Below, one piece after another: positions 19,803 to 30,453 of a stretch of DNA of 64,000 bases (the first letter of the stretch is position 1; every line of letters starts with the position of its first letter). Source of the DNA: Aquabacterium commune (GTDB lineage: Bacteria; Pseudomonadota; Gammaproteobacteria; Burkholderiales; Burkholderiaceae_C); NCBI RefSeq assembly GCF_004362855.1, contig NZ_SNXW01000004.1, forward strand, positions 124,001 to 188,000, read 5' to 3'. A program made the position numbers and the translations under genes. A model generated the notes under the pieces. It saw only the letters and a program-made list of their open reading frames with translations, searched no databases and was not told the DNA's origin.

Positions 19803-19818
19803 TGCAAGTGGTGTGCCA
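19803..19818 (-). promoter_or_regulatory. Sigma-54 (-24/-12) promoter of nrtABD
   Basis: On the minus strand the sequence is TGGCAC-ACCAC-TTGCA, with GG and GC separated by exactly 10 nt as RpoN requires. The predicted start is near 19792, so the transcript would begin about 3 nt before the ANTAR-like hairpin. This points to NtrC-type nitrogen control. A partial NtrC-like dyad, GCGCC-GAAGT-GGTGC, lies upstream at 19882-19896. Confidence 0.8.
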
Positions 19819-19990
19819 GGGCGGCTTTCCTGGGGGAAAGGGCGCTCGGGCGCGCTGGATGTGCTGCGGCGCAGCGCTGGCGCGCCGAAGTGGTGCTTCT
19901 GATGCGCCGCTTCAGTGCCGATGGTCGGTGGGGAGCGGCTGTGGGGGGGCGGACCTCGGTGCGGTTTGCCCAGGGCCCTACACTGGCGGC

Positions 19991-21067
19991 ATGCTGGCAC
20001 CTGACACAAGACTGATCCTGGGCGTGGAGTCCTCCTGCGACGAAACCGGTGTGGCCCTGGTGGCCTTGCCCCCCGAGGGCGCACCCAGGCTGGTGTCGCA
20101 CGCGCTGCACAGCCAGATCGACATGCACCAGGCTTATGGCGGCGTGGTGCCCGAGCTGGCTTCGCGCGACCACATCCGCCGCGTCGTGCCGCTGACGCGC
20201 CAGGTGCTGCAAGAGGCGCAATGCGCCATGGCCGATGTGGATGTCGTGGCCTACACCCGCGGTCCCGGCCTGGCGGGCGCCTTGCTGGTGGGGGCGGGCG
20301 TGGCCTGTGCGCTGGCCACGAGCCTGGGCAGGCCGATGCTGGGCGTGCACCACCTGGAGGGCCACCTGCTGTCGCCCTTCCTGTCGGTGGATCCGCCTGA
20401 GTTCCCCTTTGTCGCCTTGCTGGTGTCTGGCGGGCACACCCAATTGATGCGCGTCGATGGGGTGGGGCGTTACGAACTGCTGGGCGAAACGGTGGACGAT
20501 GCGGCCGGCGAAGCCTTCGACAAGTCCGCCAAGCTCATGGGCCTGCCTTACCCGGGCGGACCGCACCTCTCCCGCCTGGCCGAGCAGGGCCGGGCCGATG
20601 CCTTCGCCTTGCCGCGCCCGATGCTGCACAGCGGCAACCTGGATTTTTCCTTTGCGGGACTGAAAACCGCCGTGCGCACACATTTGGTGCGTCTGGGCTG
20701 GCTGGACCAGCCTGCTGCCTTGGCCGACCCCGCCCACCAGGCCGCGCTGGCCGACCTGGCCGCGTCCACCCAGGCGGCCATCGTCGAGGTGCTGGTGAAG
20801 AAATCGCTGGCGGCGCTCAAGGCCACGGGTTTGAGGCGCGTGGTCGTGGCCGGCGGCGTGGGCGCCAACCGCCTGTTGCGCGAGCAACTGAACCAGGCCT
20901 GCGTGCGACGTGGCATCCGCGTGCATTACCCCGAATTGCACCTGTGCACCGACAACGGCGCCATGATCGCCCTGGCCGCGGCCATGCGTTTGCAAAGCGG
21001 GCAGGCTGACCTGAGCCGCGAGCCGGTTTTCGACGTGCGCCCGCGCTGGGACCTCTCGGCGGTCTGA
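19991..21067 (+). CDS. tsaD: tRNA N6-adenosine threonylcarbamoyltransferase
   Basis: TsaD transfers the threonylcarbamoyl group to A37 of ANN-decoding tRNAs, working with TsaB and TsaE. The 358-residue protein begins with the family's [14 protein letters not shown], has the metal-binding pair H121/H125 in HHLEGH, the [11 protein letters not shown] loop and the [13 protein letters not shown] block near the end. The start at 19991 is well supported by the family N-terminus; a frame extending left to 19355 runs antisense through the nrt leader. It is divergent from nrtA and lies upstream of rpsO. Confidence 0.97.
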   Translation: MLAPDTRLILGVESSCDETGVALVALPPEGAPRLVSHALHSQIDMHQAYGGVVPELASRDHIRRVVPLTRQVLQEAQCAMADVDVVAYTRGPGLAGALLVGAGVACALATSLGRPMLGVHHLEGHLLSPFLSVDPPEFPFVALLVSGGHTQLMRVDGVGRYELLGETVDDAAGEAFDKSAKLMGLPYPGGPHLSRLAEQGRADAFALPRPMLHSGNLDFSFAGLKTAVRTHLVRLGWLDQPAALADPAHQAALADLAASTQAAIVEVLVKKSLAALKATGLRRVVVAGGVGANRLLREQLNQACVRRGIRVHYPELHLCTDNGAMIALAAAMRLQSGQADLSREPVFDVRPRWDLSAV

Positions 21068-21288
21068 ATCCCGCGGCAGGTGGCGCCAGGTGTCCACCAT
21101 CTGGAAATCTGCTACACTGCGAGGCTGTCTCGGCATTCGCTGGGGCGGTTTTCGCACGGCCTGGGTTGGTTTCACCCGGTGTCCGCAAGTCCAACGCAGA
21201 AACCGATGCCGGTGTGATGCCTTGACAGTGCCCCACAGCACGCAAGCCACGCCGGGACGGTCTGCATCTGTTTTTCAGGAAACACACC

Positions 21289-21558
21289 ATGTCCGTCGCT
21301 GACATCAACACCGCAGCCATCGTCAAAGACAACGCCCGCAGCGCCAATGACACCGGCTCCCCCGAAGTGCAAGTGGCCCTGCTGACCGCTCGCATCAACG
21401 AACTGACCCCCCACTTCAAGGCCAACAAGAAGGACCACCACGGTCGTCGCGGCCTGCTGCGCATGGTCAGCCGTCGTCGCAAGCTGCTGGACTACCTCAA
21501 GGGCAAGGAATTCGACCGCTACGCCGCTCTGATTGCCAAGCTGGGCCTGCGCAAGTAA
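21289..21558 (+). CDS. rpsO: 30S ribosomal protein S15
   Basis: The 89-residue protein is a complete S15, which binds 16S rRNA in the platform of the small subunit. The hallmark stretches [33 protein letters not shown] and [13 protein letters not shown] are present. CAGGAAA precedes the ATG. The 221-nt gap after tsaD includes a TACACT -10-like element at 21113-21118, leaving a leader of about 165 nt that could serve S15 autoregulation; I could not fold it convincingly. It is followed by a terminator and then pnp, the usual order. Confidence 0.98.
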   Translation: MSVADINTAAIVKDNARSANDTGSPEVQVALLTARINELTPHFKANKKDHHGRRGLLRMVSRRRKLLDYLKGKEFDRYAALIAKLGLRK

Positions 21559-21573
21559 GCACCCCATGACGAC

Positions 21574-21617
21574 AAAAAGCCTGTCTGGACGCCTCCAGCA
21601 CAGGCTTTTTGTTTTTT
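21574..21617 (+). terminator. Rho-independent terminator after rpsO
   Basis: AAAAAGCCTG (21574-21583) pairs with CAGGCTTTTT (21601-21610). An inner CTGGA/TCCAG stem with a CGCC loop sits above a small bulge, and GTTTTTT follows. Confidence 0.93.
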
Positions 21618-21651
21618 AACGCCGCCAACTGACCCAAAGCGAACGCTGTGT

Positions 21652-21699
21652 CATTCCAATGTGGTTGAGTCTGCCCTCGGGCTCAGCCTCGCTGGAATG
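21652..21699 (+). promoter_or_regulatory. pnp: Hairpin in the pnp leader, likely RNase III/PNPase autoregulation site
   Basis: CATTCCA (21652-21658) pairs with TGGAATG (21693-21699). Inside, TGAG/CTCA and GCC/GGC extend the stem. It lies 75 nt before the pnp start. In enterobacteria a pnp leader hairpin is cut by RNase III and degraded by PNPase for autocontrol; a similar role here is inference from position and shape. Confidence 0.5.
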
Positions 21700-21773
21700 G
21701 CATCGCGACAGGTGACGGCACCACCGGACAGCCCGCACGTTGCGGGCGTCCATGACCTCCGGAGACACCATCC

Positions 21774-24062
21774 ATGACCATGTTCAACAAAGTCACCAAG
21801 ACCTTCACCTGGGGCAAGCACACCGTCACCATGGAAACGGGTGAAATCGCCCGTCAAGCCAGCGGCGCCGTGCTGGTCGACATCGAAGGCACCGTCGTGC
21901 TGGCCACCGTGGTGTGCGCCAAGACCGCCAAGGCCGGCCAGGACTTCTTCCCCCTGACCGTTGACTACATCGAGAAGACCTACGCCGCCGGCAAGATCCC
22001 TGGCAGCTTCTTCAAGCGCGAAGCCAAGCCTTCCGAACTCGAAACCCTGACCTCGCGCCTGATCGACCGCCCGATCCGCCCGCTGTTCCCCGAAGGCTTC
22101 TACAACGAAGTGCAGCTGGTCATCCACGTGGTGTCGCTGAACCCCGAAGTCTCGGCCGACATCGCCGCCATGATCGCCTCCAGCGCCGCGCTGTCGATCT
22201 CCGGCATCCCCTTCAATGGCCCCATCGGCGCCGCCCGCGTGGGCTACGTCAACGGTGAGTACGTGCTGAACCCCAGCATCACCGAACTGGTCGACTCCAA
22301 GATGGACCTGATCGTCGCCGGCACCGAAACCGCCGTGCTGATGGTCGAATCCGAAGCCGACCAGCTGTCTGAAGACGTCATGCTGGGTGGCGTGGTGTTC
22401 GGTCACGAACAAGGCAACATCGCCATCGCCGCCATCCACGACCTGGTGCGTGACGCTGGCAAGCCGTCCTGGGACTGGCAAGCGCCTGCCAAGGATGAGG
22501 ACTTCATCGCCAAGGTCAACGGCCTGGCCGAAGAGAAGCTGCGCGCCGCCTACCAGATCCGCTCCAAGCAGGCCCGCACCCAGGCTTGCCGCGCTGCGTA
22601 TGCCGAAGTCAAGGGCGCCCTGGCCGCCGAAGGCATCGCCTTCGACGCCGTCAAGGTCGAAAGCCTGATGTTCGACATCGAAGCCAAGATCGTGCGCAGC
22701 CAGATCCTGGCCGGTGAGCCCCGCATCGACGGCCGCGACACCCGCACCGTGCGCCCCATCGAGATCCGCACTGGCGTGCTGCCGCGCGTGCACGGCTCGG
22801 CCCTGTTCACCCGTGGTGAAACCCAGGCCCTGGTCGTGGCCACCCTGGGCACCGAGCAGGACTCGCAGCGCATCGACGCCCTGACCGGCGACTACCGCGA
22901 CACCTTCCTGTTCCACTACAACATGCCTCCGTTCGCCACCGGCGAAACCGGTCGCGTGGGCACGCCCAAGCGCCGCGAAATCGGCCACGGCCGCCTGGCC
23001 AAGCGCTCGCTGGTGCCGCTGCTGCCCGCCAAGGAAGACTTTGCTTACACCGTGCGCGTCGTGTCGGAAATCACCGAGTCCAACGGCTCCTCGTCGATGG
23101 CTTCGGTCTGCGGTGGCTGCCTGGCCATGATGGACGCGGGCGTGCCGATGAAGGCCCACGTGGCCGGCATCGCCATGGGCCTGATCAAGGAAGGCAACAA
23201 GTTCGCTGTGCTGACCGACATCCTGGGTGACGAAGATCACCTGGGCGACATGGACTTCAAGGTGGCCGGCACCACGGGCGGCATCACCGCCCTGCAGATG
23301 GACATCAAGATCCAGGGCATCACCAAGGAAATCATGCAAGTGGCGCTGGCGCAAGCCAAGGAAGCCCGACTGCACATCCTGGGCAAGATGGTCGAAGCCA
23401 TGTCCGGCGCCAACACGGAAGTCTCCGAGTTCGCGCCTCGCCTGTACACCCTGAAGATCAACCCGGAAAAGATCCGTGACGTGATCGGCAAGGGCGGCGC
23501 CACCATCCGCGGCCTGTGCGAAGAGACCGGCTGCCAGATCAACATCGCCGAAGACGGTGTCATCACCATCGCTTCGACCGATGGCGCCAAGGCCGAATTC
23601 GCCATCAAGCGCATCAACGAGATCACCGCTGAAGTGGAAATCGGCGCCACCTACGAAGGCGCCGTCACCAAGCTGTTCGACTTCGGTGCCCTGGTGAACC
23701 TGCTGCCCGGCAAGGACGGCCTGCTGCACATCAGCCAGATCGCCCACGAGCGCGTCGAGAACGTCGCCGACTACCTGAAGGAAGGCCAGATCGTCAAGGT
23801 CAAGGTCCTCGAGACGGACGAGAAGGGCCGCGTCAAGCTGTCCATGAAGGCCCTGATGGAGCGCCCTGAAGGCATGCCCGAGCGCGAAGACCGTGGCCCT
23901 CGCGGTGACCGTGGCGACCGTGGTGATCGCGGTGGCCGTGGCGACCGCGGTGGTGACCGCGGCGAGCGCCGTGACCGCGCCCCGCGCGCCGATCAAGCGC
24001 CTCAGGACGCCGGCTCGGAAGGCCAGGGCCAGGGTCAGGGCCAAGAGCAACAACAGCAGTGA
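21774..24062 (+). CDS. pnp: Polynucleotide phosphorylase
   Basis: PNPase degrades RNA 3' to 5' using phosphate and is part of the degradosome. The 762-residue chain shows two RNase PH domains (motifs [20 protein letters not shown] and [39 protein letters not shown]), then a KH domain ([20 protein letters not shown]) and an S1 domain ([20 protein letters not shown]). The C-terminus is unusual but seen in relatives: tandem RGDRGD-type repeats followed by a Gln/Gly-rich end. GGAG at 21761-21764 supports the ATG at 21774 over that at 21780. Its stop overlaps the possible GTG start of tpiA. Confidence 0.98.
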   Translation: MTMFNKVTKTFTWGKHTVTMETGEIARQASGAVLVDIEGTVVLATVVCAKTAKAGQDFFPLTVDYIEKTYAAGKIPGSFFKREAKPSELETLTSRLIDRPIRPLFPEGFYNEVQLVIHVVSLNPEVSADIAAMIASSAALSISGIPFNGPIGAARVGYVNGEYVLNPSITELVDSKMDLIVAGTETAVLMVESEADQLSEDVMLGGVVFGHEQGNIAIAAIHDLVRDAGKPSWDWQAPAKDEDFIAKVNGLAEEKLRAAYQIRSKQARTQACRAAYAEVKGALAAEGIAFDAVKVESLMFDIEAKIVRSQILAGEPRIDGRDTRTVRPIEIRTGVLPRVHGSALFTRGETQALVVATLGTEQDSQRIDALTGDYRDTFLFHYNMPPFATGETGRVGTPKRREIGHGRLAKRSLVPLLPAKEDFAYTVRVVSEITESNGSSSMASVCGGCLAMMDAGVPMKAHVAGIAMGLIKEGNKFAVLTDILGDEDHLGDMDFKVAGTTGGITALQMDIKIQGITKEIMQVALAQAKEARLHILGKMVEAMSGANTEVSEFAPRLYTLKINPEKIRDVIGKGGATIRGLCEETGCQINIAEDGVITIASTDGAKAEFAIKRINEITAEVEIGATYEGAVTKLFDFGALVNLLPGKDGLLHISQIAHERVENVADYLKEGQIVKVKVLETDEKGRVKLSMKALMERPEGMPEREDRGPRGDRGDRGDRGGRGDRGGDRGERRDRAPRADQAPQDAGSEGQGQGQGQEQQQQ

Positions 24063-24067
24063 GCGCC

Positions 24068-24814
24068 ATGAAAAAGCTGGTTGTTGGCAACTGGAAGATG
24101 CACGGCAGCCGTGCGTCCAATGCGGAGCTGATTCAGGGGCTGCTGGCGGCTGACCTGAGCACCACGGCGCCCCGCGCCGATGTGGCGGTCTGCCCGCCTG
24201 CCGTGTTCCTGGCCGATGTCGCTGCGGCCCTGCAGGGCTCGGCCATCGCGGTCGGCGTGCAGGACGTCTCGGTGCAGGCGCAAGGCGCTTTCACGGGCGA
24301 GGTCGCGGGCCCCATGGTCCGCGAGTTCGGTGCGACCTACGCCATCGTGGGCCACTCCGAGCGCCGCAGCTACCACGCCGAGTCCGACCAACTGGTCGCC
24401 GACAAGGCCAAGGCAGCGCTGGCGCACGGCCTGGTGCCCATCGTCTGCGTGGGCGAAACCCTGGCCGAGCGTGAGTCCGGCCAGACCGAAGTCGTTGTGG
24501 GTCGCCAGCTGGACGCCGTCATCGCCACCCTGGGTGCCGATGTGGCCAAGGCGGTGGTGGCGTATGAGCCCGTGTGGGCCATCGGCACCGGCAAGACCGC
24601 CAGCCCCGAGCAGGCCCAGGCCGTGCACGCCTTCCTGCGCGCACGCCTGACGTCGGCCCAGCCAGACGCGGCCAAGGTGCCGCTGCTGTACGGCGGCAGC
24701 GTCAAGCCCGACAACGCCCAGGTGCTGTTCGCCCAGCCCGACATCGACGGCGGCCTGATCGGTGGTGCTGCGCTCAAGGCGGCTGATTTCGCGGCCATCG
24801 CCCGCGCGGCTTGA
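24068..24814 (+). CDS. tpiA: Triosephosphate isomerase
   Basis: The enzyme interconverts dihydroxyacetone phosphate and glyceraldehyde 3-phosphate. The 248-residue protein has the catalytic lysine in VGNWKMHG, the catalytic histidine in VGHSERR, the catalytic glutamate in AYEPVWAIGTGK and the phosphate-binding YGGSVKPDN. I chose the ATG at 24068 (MKKLVVGNWKM) because it matches the family; a GTG at 24059 overlapping the pnp stop codon is an alternative adding three residues. The tight junction implies translational coupling to pnp. secG follows after 47 nt. Confidence 0.97.
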   Translation: MKKLVVGNWKMHGSRASNAELIQGLLAADLSTTAPRADVAVCPPAVFLADVAAALQGSAIAVGVQDVSVQAQGAFTGEVAGPMVREFGATYAIVGHSERRSYHAESDQLVADKAKAALAHGLVPIVCVGETLAERESGQTEVVVGRQLDAVIATLGADVAKAVVAYEPVWAIGTGKTASPEQAQAVHAFLRARLTSAQPDAAKVPLLYGGSVKPDNAQVLFAQPDIDGGLIGGAALKAADFAAIARAA

Positions 24815-24861
24815 GCCGCAACGGGCGCAGCCATCCCAGACAAGATTGAGGAGTTGAGTTC

Positions 24862-25236
24862 ATGCAAGCATTGATGACGGTGGTCCTGCTGCTGCAGGTG
24901 CTGTCCGCCCTGGCCATGATCGGCCTGGTTCTGGTTCAGCACGGCAAGGGGGCCGACATGGGCGCGTCGTTTGGCAGCGGTGCCTCGGGCAGCCTGTTCG
25001 GTGCCACGGGCAGTGCGAATTTCCTGTCGCGCTCCACGGCGGTGGCGGCCACGGTGTTCTTCGCCAGCACCCTGGGGCTGGCCTACTTCGGCAACAACCG
25101 CGGTGCCGCGACGGCCGAGCAGCCTTCGCTGCTGGAGCAGGCGGCCAGCGCTGCTGCGGCCGCTTCGGCGGGTGCGGTTCCGGCTTCTGCTGTGCTGCCG
25201 GCCGCTTCTGGCGCTGCCCTGATCCCGACAAAGTGA
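24862..25236 (+). CDS. secG: Preprotein translocase subunit SecG
   Basis: SecG is the small inner-membrane subunit of the SecYEG channel. The 124-residue protein has two membrane helices (MTVVLLLQVLSALAMIGLVL and STAVAATVFFASTLGLAYF) and the family loop LVQHGKGADMGASFGSGASG between them. The C-terminal tail from about residue 80 is rich in alanine and low in complexity, typical of betaproteobacterial SecG. The ATG follows GAGGAGTTGAGTTC. It closes the tpiA unit and precedes the tRNA-Leu gene. Confidence 0.95.
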   Translation: MQALMTVVLLLQVLSALAMIGLVLVQHGKGADMGASFGSGASGSLFGATGSANFLSRSTAVAATVFFASTLGLAYFGNNRGAATAEQPSLLEQAASAAAAASAGAVPASAVLPAASGAALIPTK

Positions 25237-25425
25237 TCGGGGCTCGGGCCTCATGATGCTGCGATGCCGCAACACTGCACAAACGCTGCAAGTGATGGCT
25301 GTGTCAGCTTCGTGAAGCCCGTTTTTCGGTTTAGAATCTGAGTCTTCGGTGAGCAAGCCTCACGCCAGCCGAAATTCAGATCTGCGGCGCTGCACCCACA
25401 AGGTCAGGCGCACAGATTCTCTCCC

Positions 25426-25510
25426 GCCGACGTGGTGAAATTGGTAGACACGCTATCTTGAGGGGGTAGTGGCGAAAGCTGTGCGAGTTCGAGTCTCGCC
25501 GTCGGCACCA
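25426..25510 (+). tRNA. tRNA-Leu(GAG)
   Basis: An 85-nt gene with encoded CCA. The acceptor arm GCCGACG (25426-25432) pairs with CGTCGGC (25500-25506). The D-loop has GAAATTGGTAGA, the anticodon loop is CTTGAGG giving anticodon GAG, there is a long class II variable arm, and the T arm reads GAGTTCGAGTCTC. It sits between secG and nuoA, its usual place in Burkholderiales. A TAGAAT element at 25332-25337 is a possible -10, though it lies rather far upstream. Confidence 0.96.
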
Positions 25511-25772
25511 GAAAGATACGAACGAGTCTTGTGCCCCCTCATGATCAGCATTGCCTGTCACCGAGAAGCTGATCCAGGGGCATGTGTCAGCTCTCCATGT
25601 GGGGATGCTGCCGCGGGGTTCAAGCACTCGGGTGGGCGCGCTGTGGATGATGTCATGTCGGGGTCAAACCTGAAGGACAACATGCCGGGCGCGCCTTTTG
25701 TTTTGTCGGTGTGATCCAATCGCGCCAACTTCGCGCCAGTCTTCATTGCGTTCAACCTGAAAGCCAGCGGTC

Positions 25773-26132
25773 ATGAACATCGAGCAATACCTCCCCGTCA
25801 TCCTGTTCATCCTGGTGGGCGTCGGTGTCGGCGTCGCGCCGCAGTTGCTGGGCTTCCTGCTCGGCCCCCGTCGCCCTGACGAGGCCAAGAATTCCCCTTA
25901 TGAGTGCGGCTTCGAAGCGTTCGAAGATGCCCGCATGAAGTTCGACGTGCGCTACTACCTGGTGGCCATCCTGTTCATCTTGTTTGACCTGGAAATCGCA
26001 TTCCTGTTCCCGTGGGCGGTGTCGCTCCGGGAAGTGGGCATGCCCGGCTTCCTGGCCATCATGTTGTTCCTGGGCATTCTGGTCGTCGGCTTTGCCTACG
26101 AATGGAAGAAGGGCGCGCTGGACTGGGAGTGA
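25773..26132 (+). CDS. nuoA: NADH-quinone oxidoreductase subunit A
   Basis: First gene of the 14-gene complex I operon. The 119-residue membrane protein has three helices. The conserved segment [20 protein letters not shown] lies between helices 1 and 2 and contains the cysteine near the quinone site. [13 protein letters not shown] follows helix 2. The 262-nt gap from tRNA-Leu must hold the nuo promoter, but I see no convincing consensus there. Confidence 0.97.
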   Translation: MNIEQYLPVILFILVGVGVGVAPQLLGFLLGPRRPDEAKNSPYECGFEAFEDARMKFDVRYYLVAILFILFDLEIAFLFPWAVSLREVGMPGFLAIMLFLGILVVGFAYEWKKGALDWE

Positions 26133-26183
26133 TTTCCTTCCGCGCAGCTGCACACACCACCGGAATCTGAAGAGGTAAATCAC

Positions 26184-26660
26184 ATGGGCATCGAAGGCGT
26201 CTTCAAGGAAGGCTTCATCACCACCTCCGCCGACACCCTGATCAACTGGTCGAAAACCGGTTCGCTGTGGCCCATGACCTTCGGTCTGGCCTGCTGCGCC
26301 GTCGAGATGATGCACGCGGGTGCCGCGCGCTACGACATCGACCGTTTCGGCATGCTGTTCCGTCCGAGCCCGCGCCAGTCAGACCTGATGATCGTGGCGG
26401 GCACGCTGTGCAACAAGATGGCGCCGGCGCTGCGCAAGGTCTATGACCAGATGGCCGAGCCTCGCTGGGTGCTGTCCATGGGTTCTTGCGCCAACGGTGG
26501 TGGCTACTACCACTACAGCTACTCGGTGGTGCGTGGTTGTGACCGCATCGTGCCGGTGGACGTCTATGTGCCCGGCTGCCCGCCGACGGCCGAGGCGCTG
26601 CTCTACGGCATCCTGCAGCTGCAGGCCAAGATCCGCCGCGAAAACACCATCGCCCGCTGA
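26184..26660 (+). CDS. nuoB: NADH-quinone oxidoreductase subunit B
   Basis: NuoB holds the terminal iron-sulfur cluster N2 that reduces quinone. The 158-residue protein shows the tandem cysteines in [11 protein letters not shown] and further ligands in [11 protein letters not shown] and [27 protein letters not shown] precedes the ATG, and nuoC starts 15 nt after the stop. Confidence 0.98.
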   Translation: MGIEGVFKEGFITTSADTLINWSKTGSLWPMTFGLACCAVEMMHAGAARYDIDRFGMLFRPSPRQSDLMIVAGTLCNKMAPALRKVYDQMAEPRWVLSMGSCANGGGYYHYSYSVVRGCDRIVPVDVYVPGCPPTAEALLYGILQLQAKIRRENTIAR

Positions 26661-26675
26661 ACGGGAAGCACGCGC

Positions 26676-27287
26676 ATGAGCCAAAAACTCGCCACCCTGC
26701 AAGCCGCCCTGGAAACCGTCCTGGGCGACAAGATCAAGCGCCTGGTCGTTGACCGCGGTGAACTCACCATCACCGTGTCGGCCGCCGACTACGAAGGCGT
26801 TGCGCGCACACTGCGCGACGACGCCTCGTTGAAGTTCGAGCAGCTGATCGACCTGTGCGGCATGGATTACTCCACCTACAAGGACGGCGCCGAGAACATC
26901 TACTCGGAAGGCCCGCGCTTTTGCGTGGTCAGCCACCTGCTGTCGGTCAGCCTGAACTGGCGTGTGCGCCTGAAGGTGTTCGCCACCGATGACGACTTCC
27001 CGGTGGTGGCTTCGGTCAATCCGATCTGGAACAGCGCCAACTGGTTCGAGCGCGAAGCCTTCGACCTGTTCGGCATCGTGTTCGATGGCCACGAAGACCT
27101 GCGCCGCATCCTGACCGACTACGGCTTCATCGGCCACCCCTTCCGCAAGGATTTCCCGGTCTCCGGCCACGTCGAGATGCGCTACGACGCTGAGCAAAAG
27201 CGCGTCATCTACCAACCGGTTTCCATCGAGCCGCGCGAGATCACGCCGCGCATCATCCGCGAAGACAACTATGGTGGTCTCCACTGA
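26676..27287 (+). CDS. nuoC: NADH-quinone oxidoreductase subunit C
   Basis: This 203-residue subunit of the peripheral arm has the 30-kDa family signature [20 protein letters not shown] followed by [19 protein letters not shown]. It is a separate gene and is not fused to nuoD as in E. coli. The C-terminus [18 protein letters not shown] is typical. Confidence 0.98.
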   Translation: MSQKLATLQAALETVLGDKIKRLVVDRGELTITVSAADYEGVARTLRDDASLKFEQLIDLCGMDYSTYKDGAENIYSEGPRFCVVSHLLSVSLNWRVRLKVFATDDDFPVVASVNPIWNSANWFEREAFDLFGIVFDGHEDLRRILTDYGFIGHPFRKDFPVSGHVEMRYDAEQKRVIYQPVSIEPREITPRIIREDNYGGLH

Positions 27288-27308
27288 GCGACGCGGGAAG
27301 GATGAACC

Positions 27309-28562
27309 ATGGCTGACATCAAGAACTACACCCTGAACTTCGGTCCGCAGCACCCGGCTGCCCACGGCGTGCTGCGCCTGGTGCTGGAGCTGGATGGCGA
27401 AGTCATCCAGCGCGCCGACCCCCACATCGGCCTGCTGCACCGTGCCACCGAAAAGCTGGCCGAGTCCAAGACCTACATCCAGTCGCTGCCCTACATGGAC
27501 CGCCTGGACTACGTCTCGATGATGTGCAACGAGCACGCCTACTGCCTGACCATCGAGAAGATGCTCGGCATCGACGTGCCGGTGCGTGCGCAGTACATCC
27601 GCGTCATGTTCGCGGAAATCACGCGCGTGCTGAACCACCTGCTCTGGTTGGGCTGCCACGGTTTCGACTGCGGCGCCATGAACATCCTGATCTACTGCTT
27701 CCGCGAGCGCGAAGACCTCTTCGACCTCTACGAAGCCGTGTCGGGTGCCCGCATGCACGCGGCCTACTTCCGTCCGGGCGGCGTTTACCGCGACCTGCCG
27801 GACACCATGCCGCAGTACAAGGCCAGCAAGATCAAGAACGCCAAGACGATCGCTCGCATGAACGAGAACCGTCAAGGCTCGATGCTGGACTTCATCGACG
27901 ACTTCACCCAACGCTTCCCCAAGCTGGTGGACGAGTACGAAACCCTGCTGACCGACAACCGCATCTGGAAGCAGCGCACGGTGGGCATCGGCGTGGTGAC
28001 GCCTGAGCGCGCCCTGCAGATGGGCCTGACCGGCGCCATGCTGCGCGGCTCGGGCATCGTCTGGGACCTGCGCAAGCATCAGCCCTACGATGTGTATGAC
28101 CAACTGGATTTCGACATCCCCGTGGGCACCAACGGCGACTGCTACGATCGCTATGTGGTCCGCGTCGAGGAACTGCGTCAGTCCAACCGCATCATCAAGC
28201 AGTGCGTGGACTGGCTGCGCGCCAACCCGGGTCCGGTCATCACGGACAACCACAAGGTGGCGCCGCCTTCGCGCGTCGAGATGAAGACCTCGATGGAAGA
28301 GCTGATCCACCACTTCAAGCTCTTCACCGAAGGCTTCCACGTGCCCGAGGGCGAGGCCTATGCCGCCGTCGAGCACCCCAAGGGCGAGTTCGGCACCTAC
28401 ATCGTGTCGGACGGCGCCAACAAGCCTTACCGCCTGAAGATCCGCGCCCCCGGTTTCCCGCACCTGGCCGCCCTGGACGAGATGTCCAAGGGCCACATGA
28501 TTGCCGACGCCGTGGCCATCATCGGCACGATGGACATCGTGTTCGGTGAGATCGACCGCTGA
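27309..28562 (+). CDS. nuoD: NADH-quinone oxidoreductase subunit D
   Basis: NuoD (417 residues) forms the quinone-binding cavity with NuoB. The N-terminal [20 protein letters not shown] carries the quinone-site histidine. [20 protein letters not shown] and the C-terminal FGEIDR ending are family landmarks. AAGGATGAACC precedes the ATG. Confidence 0.98.
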   Translation: MADIKNYTLNFGPQHPAAHGVLRLVLELDGEVIQRADPHIGLLHRATEKLAESKTYIQSLPYMDRLDYVSMMCNEHAYCLTIEKMLGIDVPVRAQYIRVMFAEITRVLNHLLWLGCHGFDCGAMNILIYCFREREDLFDLYEAVSGARMHAAYFRPGGVYRDLPDTMPQYKASKIKNAKTIARMNENRQGSMLDFIDDFTQRFPKLVDEYETLLTDNRIWKQRTVGIGVVTPERALQMGLTGAMLRGSGIVWDLRKHQPYDVYDQLDFDIPVGTNGDCYDRYVVRVEELRQSNRIIKQCVDWLRANPGPVITDNHKVAPPSRVEMKTSMEELIHHFKLFTEGFHVPEGEAYAAVEHPKGEFGTYIVSDGANKPYRLKIRAPGFPHLAALDEMSKGHMIADAVAIIGTMDIVFGEIDR

Positions 28563-28600
28563 CCGACCGCAGAGCGAACACCGAACGAGCAGCACACACC

Positions 28601-29086
28601 ATGTTGAGCGAACAAACCAAAGCCCGCTTCGACCGCGAAATCGCCAAGTACCCGGCCGACCAGCGCATCTCGGCCGTGATGGCCTGCCTGTCCATCGTCC
28701 AGCAGGAGCGTGGCTGGGTCTCGCCGGAGAGCGAGCAGGAAGTGGCCGAACACATCGGCGTGGCCCCCATGGCCGTGCACGAAGTCACCACCTTCTACAA
28801 CATGTACAACCAGCAGCCGGTGGGCCAGTTCAAGTTGAACGTGTGCACCAACCTGCCTTGCCAGTTGCGCGATGGCCAGAAGGCCCTGCAGTACCTGTGC
28901 GACAAGCTGGGTGTGGAAGCCGGTGGCACCACGGCCGACGGCCTGTTCACGGTGCAGCCCTGCGAGTGCCTGGGCGCCTGCGCCGACGCACCCGTGATGC
29001 TGGTCAATGACCGCCAGATGGTCAGCTTCATGGGCAACGACAAGCTGGACAAGCTGGTCGATGTCCTCAAGGCCCAGGCCAAGTGA
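28601..29086 (+). CDS. nuoE: NADH-quinone oxidoreductase subunit E
   Basis: This 161-residue thioredoxin-like subunit carries the [2Fe-2S] cluster N1a. Ligand cysteines are in VCTNLPCQL and [12 protein letters not shown]. The N-terminal helical region contains [19 protein letters not shown]. It is 10 nt upstream of nuoF, and the two form the NADH-dehydrogenase module with nuoG. Confidence 0.97.
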   Translation: MLSEQTKARFDREIAKYPADQRISAVMACLSIVQQERGWVSPESEQEVAEHIGVAPMAVHEVTTFYNMYNQQPVGQFKLNVCTNLPCQLRDGQKALQYLCDKLGVEAGGTTADGLFTVQPCECLGACADAPVMLVNDRQMVSFMGNDKLDKLVDVLKAQAK

Positions 29087-29096
29087 GGTGAATCAG

Positions 29097-30440
29097 ATGC
29101 TCGACCTCTCCCAATTCCAGGCGACCGGCAAGGAAACCGTTTTCCACGGCCGCCACATCAACCCGCAGATTTACGCCGGCATCGACGGCAACAACTGGGG
29201 CCTGAAAGACTACGAAGCCCGCGGTGGCTATGCGGCCCTGCGCAAGATCCTGGGCAGGGACGGTGGCGAGGGCATGAGCCAGGACCAGGTCATCGCCGAG
29301 GTCAAGGCTTCGGCCCTGCGCGGCCGTGGCGGCGCGGGCTTCCCCACCGGCTTGAAGTGGAGCTTCATGCCCCGCGCTTTCCCGGGTCAAAAGTACCTGG
29401 TGTGCAATTCCGACGAGGGCGAGCCGGGCACCGCGAAGGACCGCGAGATCCTGCGATTCAACCCGCACACCGTGATCGAAGGCATGGCCATTGCTGCCTA
29501 CGCCATGGGCATCACCGTGGGCTACAACTACATCCACGGTGAAATCTTCGAAGCCTACGAGCGCTTCGAGGCCGCCCTGGACGAGGCCCGTGCCGCCGGC
29601 TACCTCGGCGACCACATCATGGGCAGCAACTTCAGCTTCCAGCTGCATGCTTTCCACGGTTTCGGCGCCTACATCTGCGGCGAAGAAACCGCGTTGCTGG
29701 AGTCCCTGGAAGGCAAGAAGGGCCAACCCCGCTTCAAGCCGCCTTTCCCGGCCAGCTTCGGTCTGTACGGCAAGCCCACCACGATCAACAACACAGAAAC
29801 CTTCGCGGCTGTTCCCTGGATCATACGCAACGGCGGTGAAGCCTTCCTGGCGGCTGGCAAGCCCAACAACGGCGGCACCAAGCTGTTCACCATCAGCGGT
29901 GACGTCGAGCGTCCGGGCAACTACGAGATCCCGATGGGCACCCCGTTTGCCACGCTGCTGGAGCTCGCAGGCGGCGTGCGCGGTGGCAAGAAGCTCAAGG
30001 CCGTGATCCCGGGTGGTTCCTCGTCGCCCGTGATCCCCGCGGACACCATGATGGCGTGCACGATGGACTATGACTCGATCGCCAAGGCCGGCTCCATGCT
30101 GGGTTCGGGCGCCGTCATCGTGATGGACGAGACCCGCTGCATGGTCAAGAGCCTGCAGCGCCTGAGCTACTTCTACATGCACGAATCCTGTGGCCAGTGC
30201 ACGCCTTGCCGCGAAGGCACGGGCTGGCTGTGGCGCATGGTGGACCGCATCGAGAACGGCCACGGTCGTCCTGAAGACATCGAGATGCTGGACAACGTCG
30301 CCGAGAACATCCAGGGCCGCACGATCTGTGCGCTGGGCGATGCGGCGGCCATGCCGGTGCGTGCTTTCATCAAGCACTACCGCGACGAGTTCGTGCACCA
30401 CATCGAGCACAAGACCTGCGTGGTCCCGGCCTACATCTGA
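29097..30440 (+). CDS. nuoF: NADH-quinone oxidoreductase subunit F
   Basis: NuoF (447 residues) binds NADH, FMN and cluster N3. The NADH/FMN region is seen in [17 protein letters not shown] and [17 protein letters not shown]. The N3 cysteines lie in [15 protein letters not shown] with a fourth in [13 protein letters not shown] took the ATG at 29097 ([13 protein letters not shown]), which GAGGTG precedes, instead of an upstream start inside nuoE. Confidence 0.97.
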   Translation: MLDLSQFQATGKETVFHGRHINPQIYAGIDGNNWGLKDYEARGGYAALRKILGRDGGEGMSQDQVIAEVKASALRGRGGAGFPTGLKWSFMPRAFPGQKYLVCNSDEGEPGTAKDREILRFNPHTVIEGMAIAAYAMGITVGYNYIHGEIFEAYERFEAALDEARAAGYLGDHIMGSNFSFQLHAFHGFGAYICGEETALLESLEGKKGQPRFKPPFPASFGLYGKPTTINNTETFAAVPWIIRNGGEAFLAAGKPNNGGTKLFTISGDVERPGNYEIPMGTPFATLLELAGGVRGGKKLKAVIPGGSSSPVIPADTMMACTMDYDSIAKAGSMLGSGAVIVMDETRCMVKSLQRLSYFYMHESCGQCTPCREGTGWLWRMVDRIENGHGRPEDIEMLDNVAENIQGRTICALGDAAAMPVRAFIKHYRDEFVHHIEHKTCVVPAYI

Positions 30441-30453
30441 ACTGGGCAAAGAC

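Noticed and set aside
21222-21250. TTGACA at 21222-21227 as the rpsO promoter
   Set aside because: No -10-like sequence at the right spacing. A TACACT element further upstream fits slightly better but also lacks a good -35.
21651-24053. An 800-codon frame opposite pnp
   Set aside because: It is the antisense of a highly conserved gene and shows no domain of its own.
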